Assembly: GCA_036417435.1 (NCBI GenBank)
Contig: JAZAQT010000616.1
Location: 248,001 to 312,000, forward strand
Source: Inia geoffrensis
Lineage: Eukaryota > Chordata > Mammalia > Artiodactyla > Iniidae
Direction: 5' to 3'
Length of the DNA: 64,000 nucleotides
Part shown: positions 22,568-36,455 of the stretch, one piece after another
Layout of the letters: every line of letters begins with the position of its first letter
Numbering within the stretch: position 1 is the stretch's first letter
Notes under the pieces: generated by a model
Told to the model about the DNA's origin: nothing
Databases searched by the model: none
What the model saw: the letters and a program-made list of their open reading frames with translations, nothing else
Translations under genes and position numbers: made by a program

Positions 22568-24303
22568 AAAGGAGATCTTTGGCACTGTAACTCACAATCC
22601 TGCAGAGTTCCAAATGACCCCTATCATCCAAAAATTTATTGAAGGAAGGCTGTGAAGAGGACTTGAACGCGACGCAGAATTGCAGAAAACAGATATCAGG
22701 GGGTAGATAAGAATCGCTCTGAAAGCGTAGGAAAAGAGGCAGCAGTTCGACAGTGATGCACTTGGCCAAAAAGGGCGTATGCGTTTTTTCCTGAATATAT
22801 TCAGGAAAAAACGCATACGCCCTTTTTGGCCAACCAAGCAAGCCTGCAATGGAAATCCGCACTACAAGGAAGTCTCACTTCCCACCGATCCAAAGGGCCG
22901 TCCGAAAAAAGTGTAAAATCCAGAGAGGCAGAACAGGCCGTGGAGAACCGGCAGCCTTGTTATGCTGATGGGCGGGATGTAAATTGCCAACAGCCACTCT
23001 GGAGAAGTGGATGGTGTTTCCTGGAACAAAGAAAAAACCAAGCTAGAGAGCCTAGGGCACTTCCACTTATGGTGCTATAGATTCGGAAAATTTAAATGAA
23101 AAAGACACAGCCACACCAAAGTTTGGGGCTGCTCTGTGTATGGGATCCTTGACTATGGTACAACTTTAATAGCCCAGAAAGAGAAAAATGGATATAGAAG
23201 TTGTGGTACATCCCTACAATGGAATATCCCTCATCAATGAAATCCATGGCAACACACCAGTAGCAGCATAATGACAGGATTTAGTTATGATGATTCTAAG
23301 TGAAATAAGTCACACAGAAAAAGAAACATCATAAGATATCACTAATACCGGGAATGTAAACACGGCTACGTGTGAACTGCATTACAAAACACAACAGAGT
23401 CTCACATTTACAAAAGAAACTTATGCTTGCTTAAGGGGAAAGGAGAGTGGGGAGGCTGCATAAAACCAGAGGTTCATATTAGGACAGATACCATTCCATA
23501 AGCCAAATATATATTAGACAAGACCTACTCCTTGCTCAACGAAATGGACTCAACACCCCGTATTCAAAACCTAGGAATATGCCTGACTATGAAGAAAATT
23601 AAAACCCATACATTTATAGGTCTCCATAAGAAAATCATTTGTGTACAGCACCATACACACAGCAGTGTCAATAAGCTAAATCCCCTTATAAAAATAAATT
23701 TGAAAAACAAAACACAAGGACTGTGAAATAGAGAGAAATTCTTAAATAAGTCCTTCAGGGCTTGTGAGGAATCTTGGATTTACCACCTCTACATCCACAG
23801 CTGGGGGAGAGATAAGGCTGGACACTTGGGGCTGATACTATTGGTGAGGGAATGCAGACCCTTTGAGGTAATGGTGCATGGTTCCCATTCCACGGGTCCC
23901 AAATCTCCACGTTTAAGGGATTTATCCTTCAGCTAAAATATGCATGGAAAACCCAGAATATGGTCCACGAAGTGATCAGGCATAATTTCTAAAACTCATC
24001 GCCATTTTCGCCCCCTGATACTCGAGTTCGCCGTTCCAGATGCGATATTAACATTCTCCCAACTTGGAGAGTCAGTGCCTTTGACCTCTTGTTTGGCACA
24101 GTTTGCAATTTCTGTGGAAGATGAACAGGAATAAGGAGAACCAATGAGCGGCTAACTCGATGTGTTTGGACGGGCACATTGAACTCTGATTTCCCTACAG
24201 GAAGAAGAATTCACCAAAGGCTCAGCGGGCCATGCCGGAACGAGATTAGGGCCTGAAGCAATTCTTCGGGTTTTCGGTCAGCTCACAAGAAAGCGAGTTG
24301 AGA
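22568..24303 (+). repeat. Satellite monomer 14 (1,736 bp)
   Basis: Perfect palindrome 22762-22833; L1-derived part 22845-23717. Private: GGCAGAACAGG, GTATGGGATCC and CCTCATCAATG; CCCAACTTGG near 24059 is shared with unit 20. Confidence 0.97.
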
Positions 24304-26039
24304 AAAGGAGATCTTTGGCACTGTAACTCACAATCCTGCAGAGTTCCAAATGACCCCTATCATCCAAAAATTTATTGAAGGAAGGCTGTGAAGAGGGCTT
24401 GAACGCGACGCAGAATTGCAGAAAACAGATATCAGGGGGTAGATAAGAATCGCTCTGAAAGCGTAGGAAAAGAGGCAGCAGTTCGACAGTGATGCACTTG
24501 GCCAAAAAGGGCGTATGCGTTTTTTCCTGAATATATTCAGGAAAAAACGCATACGCCCTTTTTGGCCAACCAAGCAAGCCTGCAATGGAAATCCGCACTA
24601 CAAGGAAGTCTCACTTCCCACCGATACAAAGGGCCGTCCGAAAAAAGTGTAAAATCCAGAGAGGCAGGACAGGCCGTGGAGAACCGGCAGCCTTGTTATG
24701 CTGATGGGCGGGATGTAAATTGCCAACAGCCACTCTGGAGAAGTGGATGGTGTTTCCTGGAACAAAGAAAAAACCAAGCTAGAGAGCCTAGGGCACTTCC
24801 ACTTATGGTGCTATAGATTCGGAAAATTTAAATGAAAAAGACACAGCCACACCAAAGTTTGGGGCTGCTCTGTGTACGGGATCCTTGACTATGGTACAAC
24901 TTTAATAGCCCAGAAAGAGAAAAATGGATATAGAAGTTGTGGTACATCCCTACAATGGAATATCACTCAACAATGAAATCCATGGCAACACACCAGTAGC
25001 AGCATAATGACAGGATTTAGTTATGATGATTCTAAGTGAAATAAGTCACACAGAAAAAGAAACATCATATGATATCACTAATACCGGGAATGTAAACACG
25101 GCTACGTGTGAACTGCATTACAAAACACAACAGAGTCTCACATTTACAAAAGAAACTTATGCTTGCTTAAGGGGAAAGGAGAGTGGGGAGGCTGCATAAA
25201 ACCAGAGGTTCATATTAGGACAGATACCATTCCATAAGCCAAATATATATTAGACAAGACCTACTCCTTGCTCAACGAAATGGACTCAACACCCCGTATT
25301 CAAAACCTAGGAATATGCCTGACTATGAAGAAAATTAAAACCCATACATTTGTAGGTCTCCAGAAGAAAATCATTTGTGTACAGCACCATACACACAGCA
25401 GTGTCAATAAGCTAAATCCCCTTATAAAAATAAATTTGAAAAACAAAACACAAGGACTGTGAAATAGAGAGAAATTCTTAAATAAGTCCTTCAGGGCTTG
25501 TGAGGAATCTTGGATTTACCACCTCTACATCCACAGCTGGGGGAGAGATAAGGCTGGACACTTGGGGCTGATAGTATTGGTGAGGGAATGCAGACCCTTT
25601 GAGGTAATGGTGCATGGTTCCCATTCCACGGGTCCCAAATCTCCACGTTTAAGGGATTTATCCTTCAGCTAAAATATGCATGGAAAACCCAGAATATGGT
25701 CCACGAAGTGATCAGGCATAATTTCTAAAACTCATCGCCATTTTCGCCCCCTGATACTCGAGTTCGCCGTTCCAGATGCGATATTAACATTCTCCCCACT
25801 TGGAGAGTCAGTGCCTTTGACCTCTTGTTTGGCACAGTTTGCAATTTCTGTGGAAGATGAACAGGAATAAGGAGAACCAATGAGCGGCTAACTCGATGTG
25901 TTTGGACGGGCACATTGAACTCTGATTTCCCTACAGGAAGAAGAATTCACCAAAGGCTCAGCGGGCCATGCCGGAACGAGATTAGGGCCTGAAGCAATTC
26001 TTCGGGTTTTCGGTCAGCTCACAAGAAAGCGAGTTGAGA
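24304..26039 (+). repeat. Satellite monomer 15 (1,736 bp)
   Basis: Perfect palindrome 24498-24569; L1-derived part 24581-25453. CATATGATATC near 25067 recurs four and eight units later (units 19 and 23). Private GAGGGCTTG, GATACAAAG and TTTGTAGG. Confidence 0.97.
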
Positions 26040-27775
26040 AAAGGAGATCTTTGGCACTGTAACTCACAATCCTGCAGAGTTCCAAATGACCCCTATCATC
26101 CAAAAATTTATTGAAGGAAGGCTGTGAAGAGGACATGAACGTGACGCAGAATTGCAGAAAACAGATATCAGGGGGTAGATAAGAATTGCTCTGAAAGCGT
26201 AGGAAAAGAGGCAGCAGTTCGACAGTGATGCACTTGGCCAAAAAGGGCGTATGCGTTTTTTCCTGAATATATTCAGGAAAAAACGCATACGCCCTTTTTG
26301 GCCAACCAAGCAAGCCTGCAATGGAAATCCGCACTACAAGGAAGTCTCACTTCCCACGGATCCAAAGGGCCGTCCGAAAAAAGTGTAAAATCCAGAGAGG
26401 CAGGACAGGCCGTGGAGAACCGGCAGCCTTGTTATGCTGATGGGCGGGATGTAAATTGCCAACAGCCACTCTGGAGAAGTGGATGGTGTTTCCTGGAACA
26501 AAGAAAAAACCAAGCTAGAGAGCCTAGGGCACTTCCACTTATGGTGCTATAGATTCGGAAAATTTAAATGAAAAAGACACAGCCACACCAAAGTTTGGGG
26601 CTGCTCTGTGTACGGGATCCTTGACTATGGTACAACTTTAATAGCCCAGAAAGAGAAAAATGGATATAGAAGTTGTGGTACATCCCTACAATGGAATATC
26701 ACTCAACAATGAAATCCATGGCAACACACCAGTAGCAGCATAATGACAGGATTTAGTTATGATGATTCTAAGTGAAATAAGTCACACAGAAAAAGAAACA
26801 TCATAAGATATCACTAATACCGGGAATGTAAACACGGCTACGTGTGAACTGCATTACAAAACACAACAGAGTCTCACATTTACAAAAGAAACTTATGCTT
26901 GCTTAAGGGGAAAGGAGAGTGGGGAGGCTGCATAAAACCAGAGGTTCACATTAGGACAGATACCATTCCATAAGCCAAATATATATTAGACAAGACCTAC
27001 TCCTTGCTCAACGAAATGGACTCAACATCCCGTATTCAAAACCTTGGAATATGCCTGACTATGAAGAAAATTAAAACCCATACATTTATAGGTCTCCATA
27101 AGAAAATCATTTGTGTACAGCACCATACACACAGCAGTGTCAATAAGCTAAATCCCCTTATAAAAATAAATTTGAAAAACAAAACACAAGGACTGTGAAA
27201 TAGAGAGAAATTCTTAAATAAGTCCTTCAGGGCTTGTGAGGAATCTTGGATTTACCACCTCTACATCCACAGCTGGGGGAGAGATAAGGCTGGACACTTG
27301 GGGCTGATAGTATTGGTGAGGGAATGCAGACCCTTTGAGGTAATGGTGCATGGTTCCCATTCCACGGGTCCCAAATCTCCACGTTTAAGGGATTTATCCT
27401 TCAGCTAAAATATGCATGGAAAACCCAGAATATGGTCCACGAAGTGATCAGGCTTAATTTCTAAAACTCATCGCCATTTTCGACCCCTGATACTCGAGTT
27501 CGCCGTTCCAGATGCGATATTAACATTCTCCCCACTTGGAGAGTCAGTGCCTTTGACCTCTTGTTTGGCACAGTTTGCAATTTCTGTGGAAGATGAACAG
27601 GAATAAGGAGAACCAATGAGCGGCTAACTCGATGTGTTTGGACGGGCACATTGAACTCTGATTTCCCTACAGGAAGAAGAATTCACCAAAGGCTCAGCGG
27701 GCCATGCCGGAACGAGATTAGGGCCTGAAGCAATTCTTCGGGTTTTCGGTCAGCTCACAAGAAAGCGAGTTGAGA
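26040..27775 (+). repeat. Satellite monomer 16 (1,736 bp)
   Basis: Perfect palindrome 26234-26305; L1-derived part 26317-27189. Extra BamHI site CACGGATCC near 26357; private GGACATGAACGTG, ACATCCCG, GGCTTAATT and TCGACCCC. Confidence 0.97.
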
Positions 27776-29511
27776 AAAGGAGATCTTTGGCACTGTAACT
27801 CACAATCCTGCAGAGTTCCAAATGACCCCTATCATCCAAAAATTTATTGAAGGAAGGCTGTGAAGAGGACTTGAACACGATGCAGAATTGCAGAAAACAG
27901 ATATCAGGGGGTAGATAAGAATCGCTCTGAAAGCGTAGGAAAAGAGGCAGCAGTTCGACAGTGATGCACTTGGCCAAAAAGGGCGTATGCGTTTTTTCCT
28001 GAATATATTCAGGAAAAAACGCACACGCCCTTTTTGGCCAACCAAGCAAGCCTGCAATGGAAATCCGCACTACAAGGAAGTCTCACTTCCCACCGATCCA
28101 AAGGGCCGTCCGAAAAAAGTGTAAAATCCAGAGAGGCAGGACAGGCCGTGGAGAACCGGCAGCCTTGTTATGCTGATGGGCGGGATGTAAATTGCCAACA
28201 GCCACTCTGGAGAAGTGGATTCTGTTTCCTGGAACAAAGAAAAAAACAAGCTAGAGAGCCTAGGGCACTTCCACTTATGGTGCTATAGATTCGGAAAATT
28301 TAAATGAAAAAGACACAGCCACACCAAAGTTTGGGGCTGCTCTGTGTACGGGATCCTTGACTATGGTACAACTTTAATAGCCCAGAAAGAGAAAAATGGA
28401 TATAGAAGTTGTGGTACATCCCTACAATGGAATATCACTCAACAATGAAATCCATGGCAACACACCAGTAGCAGCATAATGACAGGATTTAGTTATGATG
28501 ATTCTAAGTGAAATAAGTCACACAGAAAAAGAAACATCATAAGATATCACTAATACCGGGAATGTAAACACGGCTACGTGTGAACTGCATTACAAAACAC
28601 AACAGAGTCTCACATTTACAAAAGAAACTTATGCTTGCTTAAGGGGAAAGGAGAGTGGGGAGGCTGCATAAAACCAGAGGTTCACATTAGGACAGATACC
28701 ATTCCATAAGCCAAATATATATTAGACAAGACCTACTCCTTGCTCAACCAAATGGACTCAACACCCAGTATTCAAAACCTTGGAATATGCCTGACTATGA
28801 AGAAAATTAAAACCCATACATTTATAGGTCTCCATAAGAAAATCATTTGTGTACAGCACCATACACACAGCAGTGTCAATAAGCTAAATCCCCTTATAAA
28901 AATAAATTTGAAAAACAAAACACAAGGACTGTGAAATAGAGAGAAATTCTTAAATAAGTCCTTCAGGGCTTGTGAGGAATCTTGGATTTACCACCTCTAC
29001 ATCCACAGCTGGGGGAGAGATAAGGCTGGACACTTGGGGCTGATACTATTGGTGAGGGAATGCAGACCCTTTGAGGTAATGGTGCATGGTTCCCATTCCA
29101 CGGGTCCCAAATCTCCACGTTTAAGGGATTTATCCTTCAGCTAAAATATGCATGGAAAACCCAGAATATGGTCCACGAAGTGATCAGGCATAATTTCTAA
29201 AACTCATCGCCATTTTCGCCCCCTGATACTCGAGTTCGCCGTTCCAGATGCGATATTAACATTCTCCCCACTTGGAGAGTCAGTGCCTTTGACCTCTTGT
29301 TTGGCACAGTTTGCAATTTCTGTGGAAGATGAACAGGAATAAGGAGAACCAATGAGCGGCTAACTCGATGTGTTTGGACGGGCACATTGAACTCTGATTT
29401 CCCTACAGGAAGAAGAATTCACCAAAGGCTCAGCGGGCCATGCCGGAACGAGATTAGGGCCTGAAGCAATTCTTCGGGTTTTCGGTCAGCTCACAAGAAA
29501 GCGAGTTGAGA
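27776..29511 (+). repeat. Satellite monomer 17 (1,736 bp)
   Basis: Palindrome 27970-28041 has one right-arm mismatch (GCACACGCC). L1-derived part 28053-28925. Private GAACACGATGC and GGATTCTGTTTCC. Confidence 0.97.
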
Positions 29512-31247
29512 AAAGGAGATCTTTGGCACTGTAACTCACAATCCTGCAGAGTTCCAAATGACCCCTATCATCCAAAAATTTATTGAAGGAAGGCTGTGAA
29601 GAGGACTTGAACGCGACGCAGAATTGCAGAAAATAGATATCAGGGGGTAGATAAGAATCGCTCTGAAAGCGTAGGAAAAGAGGCAGCAGTTCGACAGTGA
29701 TGCACTTGGCCAAAAAGGGCGTATGCGTTTTTTCCTGAATATATTCAGGAAAAAACGCATACGCCCTTTTTGGCCAACCAAGCAAGCCTGCAATGGAAAT
29801 CCGCACCACAAGGAAGTCTCACTTCCCACCGATCCAAAGGGCCGTCCGAAAAAAGTGTAAAATCCAGAGAGGCAGGACAGGCCGTGGAGAACCGGCAGCC
29901 TTGTTATGCTGATGGGCGGGATGTAAATTGCCAACAGCCACTCTGGAGAAGTGGATGGTGTTTCCTGGAACAAAGAAAAAACCAAGCTAGAGAGCCTAGG
30001 GCACTTCTACTTATGGTGCTATAGATTCGGAAAATTTAAATGAAAAAGACACAGCCACACCAAAGTTTGGGGCTGCTCTGTGTACGGGATCCTTGACTAT
30101 GGTACAACTTTAATAGCCCAGAAAGAGAAAAATGGATATAGAAGTTGTGGTACATCCCTACAATGGAATATCACTCAACAATGAAATCCATGGCAACACA
30201 CCAGTAGCAGCATAATGACAGGATTTAGTTATGATAATTCTAAGTGAAATAAGTCACACAGAAAAAGAAACATCATAAGATATCACTAATACCGGGAATG
30301 TAAACACGGCTACGTGTGAACTGCATTACAAAGCACAACAGAGTCTCACATTTACAAAAGAAACTTATGCTTGCTTAAGGGGAAAGGAGAGTGGGGAGGC
30401 TGCATAAAACCAGAGGTTCACATTAGGACAGATACCATTCCATAAGCCAAATATATATTAGACAAGACCTACTCCTTGCTCAACGAAATGGACTCAACAC
30501 CCCGTATTCAAAACCTAGGAATATGCCTGACTATGAAGAAAATTAAAACCCATACAGTTATAGGTCTCCAGAAGAAAATCATTTGTGTACAGCACCATAC
30601 ACACAGCAGTGTCAATAAGCTAAATCCCCTTATAAAAATAAATTTGAAAAACAAAACACAAGGACTGTGAAATAGAGAGAAATTATTAAATAAGTCCTTC
30701 AGGGCTTGTGAGGAATCTTGGATTTACCACCTCTACATCCACAGCTGGGGGAGAGATAAGGCTGGACACTTGGGGCTGATACTATTGGTGAGGGAATGCA
30801 GACCCTTTGAGGTAATGGTGCATGGTTCCCATTCCACGGGTCCCAAATCTCCACGTTTAAGGGATTTATCCTTCAGCTAAAATATGCATGGAAAACCCAG
30901 AATATGGTCCACGAAGTGATCAGGCATAATTTCTAAAACTCATCGCCATTTTCGCCCCCTGATACTCGAGTTCGCCGTTCCAGATGCGATATTAACATTC
31001 TCCCCACTTGGAGAGTCAGTGCCTTTGACCTCTTGTTTGGCACAGTTTGCAATTTCTGTGGAAGATGAACAGGAATAAGGAGAACCAATGAGCGGCTAAC
31101 TCGATGTGTTTGGACGGGCACTTTGAACTCTGATTTCCCTACAGGAGGAAGAATTCACCAAAGGCTCAGCGGGCCATGCCGGAACGAGATTAGGGCCTGA
31201 AGCAATTCTTCGGGTTTTCGGTCAGCTCACAAGAAAGCGAGTTGAGA
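29512..31247 (+). repeat. Satellite monomer 18 (1,736 bp)
   Basis: Perfect palindrome 29706-29777; L1-derived part 29789-30661. It carries the linked pair GATAATTC/AAAGCACAAC also found in units 20, 21, 22, 29 and 31. Private AAATAGATATC, GCACCACAAG, CATACAGTT and AGGAGGAAG. The loss of a minus-strand stop here gives a 149-codon frame that I do not regard as real. Confidence 0.97.
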
Positions 31248-32983
31248 AAAGGAGATCTTTGGCACTGTAACTCACAATCCTGCAGAGTTCCAAATGACCC
31301 CTATCATCCAAAAATTTATTGAAGGAAGGCTGTGAAGAGGACTTGAACGCGACGCAGAATTGCAGAAAACAGATTTCAGGGGGTAGATAAGAATTGCTCT
31401 GAAAGCGTAGGAAAAGAGGCAGCAGTTCGACAGTGATGCACTTGGCCAAAAAGGGCGTATGCGTTTTTTCCTGAATATATTCAGGAAAAAACGCATACGC
31501 CCTTTTTGGCCAACCAAGCAAGCCTGCAATGGAAATCCGCACTACAAGGAAGTCTCACTTCCCACGGATCCAAAGGGTCGTCCGAAAAAAGTGTAAAATC
31601 CAGAGAGGCAGGACAGGCCGTGGAGAACCTGCAGCCTTGTTATGCTGATGGGCGGGATGTAAATTGCCAACAGCCACTCTGGAGAAGTGGATGGTGTTTC
31701 CTGGAACAAAGAAAAAACCAAGCTAGAGAGCCTAGGGCACTTCCACTTATGGTGCTATAGATTCGGAAAATTTAAATGAAAAAGACACAGCCACACCAAA
31801 GTTTGGGGCTGCTCTGTGTACGGGATCCTTGACTATGGTACAACTTTAATAGCCCAGAAAGAGAAAAATGGATATAGAAGTTGTGGTACATCCCTACAAT
31901 GGAATAACACTCAACAATGAAATCCATGGCAACACACCAGTAGCAGCATAATGACAGGATTTAGTTATGATGATTCTAAGTGAAATAAGTCACACAGAAA
32001 AAGAAACATCATATGATATCACTAATACCGGGAATGTAAACACGGCTACGTGTGAACTGCATTACAAAACACAACAGAGTCTCACATTTACAAAAGAAAC
32101 TTATGCTTGCTTAAGGGGAAAGGAGAGTGGGGAGGCTGCATAAAACCAGAGGTTCATATTAGGACAGATACCATTCCATAAGCCAAATATATATTAGACA
32201 AGACCTACTCCTTGCTCAACGAAATGGACTCAACACCCCGTATTCAAAACCTAGGAATATGCCTGACTATGAAGAAAATTAAAACCCATACATTTATAGG
32301 TCTCCATAAGAAAATCATTTGTGTACAGCACCATACACACAGCAGTGTCAATAAGCTAAATCCCCTTATAAAAATAAATTTGAAAAACAAAACACAAGGA
32401 CTGTGAAATAGAGAGAAATTCTTAAATAAGTCCTTCAGGGCTTGTGAGGAATCTTGGATTTACCACCTCTACATCCACAGCTGGTGGAGAGATAAGGCTG
32501 GACACTTGGGGCTGATACTATTGGTGAGGGAATGCAGACCCTTTGAGGTAATGGTGCATGGTTCCCATTCCACGGGTCCCAAATCTCCACGTTTAAGGGA
32601 TTTATCCTTCAGCTAAAATATGCATGGAAAACCCAGAATATGGTCCACGAAGTGATCAGGCATAATTTCTAAAACTCATCGCCATTTTCGCCCCCTGATA
32701 CTCGAGTTCGCCGTTCCAGATGCGATATTAACATTCTCCCCACTTGGAGAGTCAGTACCTTTGACCTCTTGTTTGGCACAGTTTGCAATTTCTGTGGAAG
32801 ATGAACAGGAATAAGGAGAACCAATGAGCGGCTAACTCGATGTGTTTGGACGGGCACATTGAACTCTGATTTCCCTACAGGAAGAAGAATTCACCAAAGG
32901 CTCAGCGGGCCATGCCGGAACGAGATTAGGGCCTGAAGCAATTCTTCGGGTTTTCGGTCAGCTCACAAGAAAGTGAGTTGAGA
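31248..32983 (+). repeat. Satellite monomer 19 (1,736 bp)
   Basis: Perfect palindrome 31442-31513; L1-derived part 31525-32397. Extra BamHI site near 31565 and extra PstI site (AACCTGCAGCC) near 31628. CATATGATATC near 32010 as in units 15 and 23. Confidence 0.97.
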
Positions 32984-34719
32984 AAAGGAGATCTTTGGCA
33001 CTGTAACTCACAATCCTGCAGAGTTCCAAATGACCCCTATCATCCAAAAATTTATTGAAGGAAGGCTGTGAAGAGGACTTGAACGCGACGCAGAATTGCA
33101 GAAAACAGATATCAGGGGGTAGATAAGAATTGCTCTGAAAGCGTAGGAAAAGAGGCAGCAGTTCGACAGTGATGCACTTGGCCAAAAAGGGCGTATGCGT
33201 TTTTTCCTGAATATATTCAGGAAAAAACGCATACGCCCTTTTTGGCCAACCAAGCAAGCCTGCAATGGAAATCCGCACTACAAGGAAGTCTCACTTCCCA
33301 CCGATCCAAAGGGCCGTCCGAAAAAAGTGTAAAATCCAGAGAGGCAGGACAGGCCGTGGAGAACCGGCAGCCTTGTTATGCTGATGGGCGGGATGTAAAT
33401 TGCCAACAGCCACTCTGGAGAAGTGGATGGTGTTTCCTGGAACAAAGAAAAAACCAAGCTAGAGAGCCTAGGGCACTTCCACTTATGGTGCTATAGATTC
33501 GGAAAATTTAAATGAAAAAGACACAGCCACACCAAAGTTTGGGGCTGCTCTGTGTACGGGATCCTTGACTATGGTACAACTTTAATAGCCCAGAAAGAGA
33601 AAAATGGATATAGAAGTTGTGGTACATCCCTACAATGGAATATCACTCAACAATGAAATCCATGGCAACACACCAGTAGCAGCATAATGACAGGATTTAG
33701 TTATGATAATTCTAAGTGAAATAAGTCACACAGAAAAAGAAACATCATAAGATATCACTAATACTGGGAATGTAAACACGGCTACGTGTGAACTGCATTA
33801 CAAAGCACAACAGAGTCTCACATTTACAAAAGAAACTTATGCTTGCTTAAGGGGAAAGGAGAGTGGGGAGGCTGCATAAAACCAGAGGTTCACATTAGGA
33901 CAGATACCATTCCATAAGCCAAATATATATTAGACAAGACCTACTCCTTGCTCAACGAAATGGACTCAACACCCCGTATTCAAAACCTAGGAATATGTCT
34001 GACTATGAAGAAAATTAAAACCCATACATTTATAGGTCTCCATAAGAAAATCATTTGTGTACAGCACCATACACACAGCAGTGTCAATAAGCTAAATCCC
34101 CTTATAAAAATAAATTTGAAAAACAAAACACAAGGACTGTGAAATAGAGAGAAATTCTTAAATAAGTCCTTCAGGGCTTGTGAGGAATCTCGGATTTACC
34201 ACCTCTACATCCACAGCTGGGGGAGAGATAAGGCTGGACACTTGGGGCTGATAGTATTGGTGAGGGAATGCAGACCCTTTGAGGTAATGGTGCATGGTTC
34301 CCATTCCACGGGTCCCAAATCTCCACGTTTAAGGGATTTATCCTTCAGCTAAAATATGCATGGAAAACCCACAGTATGGTCCACGAAGTGATCATGCATA
34401 ATTTCTAAAACTCATCGCCATTTTCGCACCCTGATACTCGAGTTCACCGTTCCAGATGCGATATTAACATTCTCCCAACTTGGAGAGTCAGTGCCTTTGA
34501 CTTCTTGTTTGGCACAGTTTGCAATTTCTGTGGAAGATGAACAGGAATAAGGAGAACCAATGAGCGGCTAACTCGATGTGTTTGGACGGGCACATTGAAC
34601 TCTGATTTCCCTACAGGAAGAAGAATTCACCAAAGGCTCAGCGGGCCATGCCGGAACGAGATTAGGGCCTGAAGCAATTCTTCGGGTTTTCGGTCAGCTC
34701 ACAAGAAAGCGAGTTGAGA
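32984..34719 (+). repeat. Satellite monomer 20 (1,736 bp)
   Basis: Perfect palindrome 33178-33249; L1-derived part 33261-34133. GATAATTC/AAAGCACAAC pair; CACAGTATGG near 34370 shared with units 28 and 30. Several private changes cluster in segment 5 (CTCGGATTT, ATCATGCAT, CGCACCCTG, GACTTCTTG). Confidence 0.97.
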
Positions 34720-36455
34720 AAAGGAGATCTTTGGCACTGTAACTCACAATGCTGCAGAGTTCCAAATGACCCCTATCATCCAAAAATTTATTGAAGGAAG
34801 GCTGTGAAGAGGACTTGAACGCGATGCAGAATTGCAGAAAACAGATATCAGGGGGTAGATAAGAATCGCTCTGAAAGCGTAGGAAAACAGGCAGCAGTTC
34901 GACAGTGATGCACTTGGCCAAAAAGGGCGTATGCGTTTTTTCCTGAATATATTCAGGAAAAAACGCATACGCACTTTTTGGCCAACCAAGCAAGCCTGCA
35001 ATGGAAATCCGCACTACAAGGAAGTCTCACTTCCCACCGATCCAAAGGGCCGTCCGTAAAAAGTGTAAAATCCAGAGAGGCAGGACAGGCCGTGGAGTAC
35101 CGGCAGCCTTGTTATGCTGATGGGCGGGATGTAAATTGCCAACAGCCACTCTGGAGAAGTGGATGGTGTTTCCTGGAACAAAGAAAAAACCAAGCTAGAG
35201 AGCCTAGGGCACTTCCACTTATGGTGCTATAGATTCGGAAAATTTAAATGAAAAAGACACAGCCACACCAAAGTTTAGGGCTGCTCTGTGTACGGGATCC
35301 TTGACTATGGTACAACTTTAATAGCCCAGAAAGAGAAAAATGGATATAGAAGTTGTGGTACATCCCTACAATGGAATATCACTCAACAATGAAATCCATG
35401 GCAACACACCAGTAGCAGCATAATGACATGATTTAGTTATGATAATTCTAAGTGAAATAAGTCACACAGAAAAAGAAACATCATAAGATATCACTAATAC
35501 CGGGAATGTAAACACGGCTACGTGTGAACTGCATTACAAAGCACAACAGAGTCTCACATTTACAAAAGAAACTTATGCTTGCTTAAGGGGAAAGGAGAGT
35601 GGGGAGGCTGCATAAAACCAGAGGTTCACATTAGGACAGATACCATTCCATAAGCCAAATATATATTAGACAAGACCTACTCCTTGCTCAACGAAATGGA
35701 CTCAACACCCCGTATTCAAAACGTAGGAATATGCCTGACTATGAAGAAAATTAAAACCCATACATTTATAGGTCTCCATAAGAAAATCATTTGTGTACAG
35801 CACCATACACACAGCAGTGTCAATAAGCTAAATCCCCTTATAAAAATAAATTTGAAAAACAAAACACAAGGACTGTGAAATAGAGAGAAATTCTTAAATA
35901 AGTCCTTCAGGGCTTGTGAGGAATCTTGGATTTACCACCTCTACATCCACAGCTGGGGGAGAGATAAGGCTGGACACTTGGGGCTGATACTATTGGTGAG
36001 GGAATGCAGACCCTTTGAGGTAATGGTGCATGGTTCCCATTCCACGGGTCCCAAATCTCCACGTTTAAGGGATTTATCCTTCAGCTAAAATATGCATGGA
36101 AAACCCAGAATATGGTCCACGAAGTGATCAGGCATAATTTCTAAAACTCATCGCCATTTTCGCCCCCTGATACTCGAGTTCGCCGTTCCAGATGCGATAT
36201 TAACATTCTCCCCACTTGGAGAGTCAGTGCCTTTGACCTCTTGTTTGGCACAGTTTGCAATTTCTGTGGAAGATGAACAGGAATAAGGAGAACCAATGAG
36301 CGGCTAACTCGATGTGTTTGGACGGGCACATTGAACTCTGATTTCCCTACAGGAAGAAGAATTCACCAAAGGCTCAGCGGGCCATGCCGGAACGAGATTA
36401 GGGCCTGAAGCAATTCTTCGGGTTTTCGGTCAGCTCACAAGAAAGCGAGTTGAGA
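34720..36455 (+). repeat. Satellite monomer 21 (1,736 bp)
   Basis: Palindrome 34914-34985 has one right-arm mismatch (GCATACGCAC), shared with unit 22. L1-derived part 34997-35869. Private GTCCGTAAAAAG, GGAGTACC, GTTTAGGG and GACATGATT. Confidence 0.97.

Noticed and set aside
29536..29985. The longest open frame in the window (149 codons, minus strand, unit 18)
   Set aside because: It exists only because private changes in unit 18 join two short frames found in all units. No homologue is recognised and no promoter or coding signal is seen.
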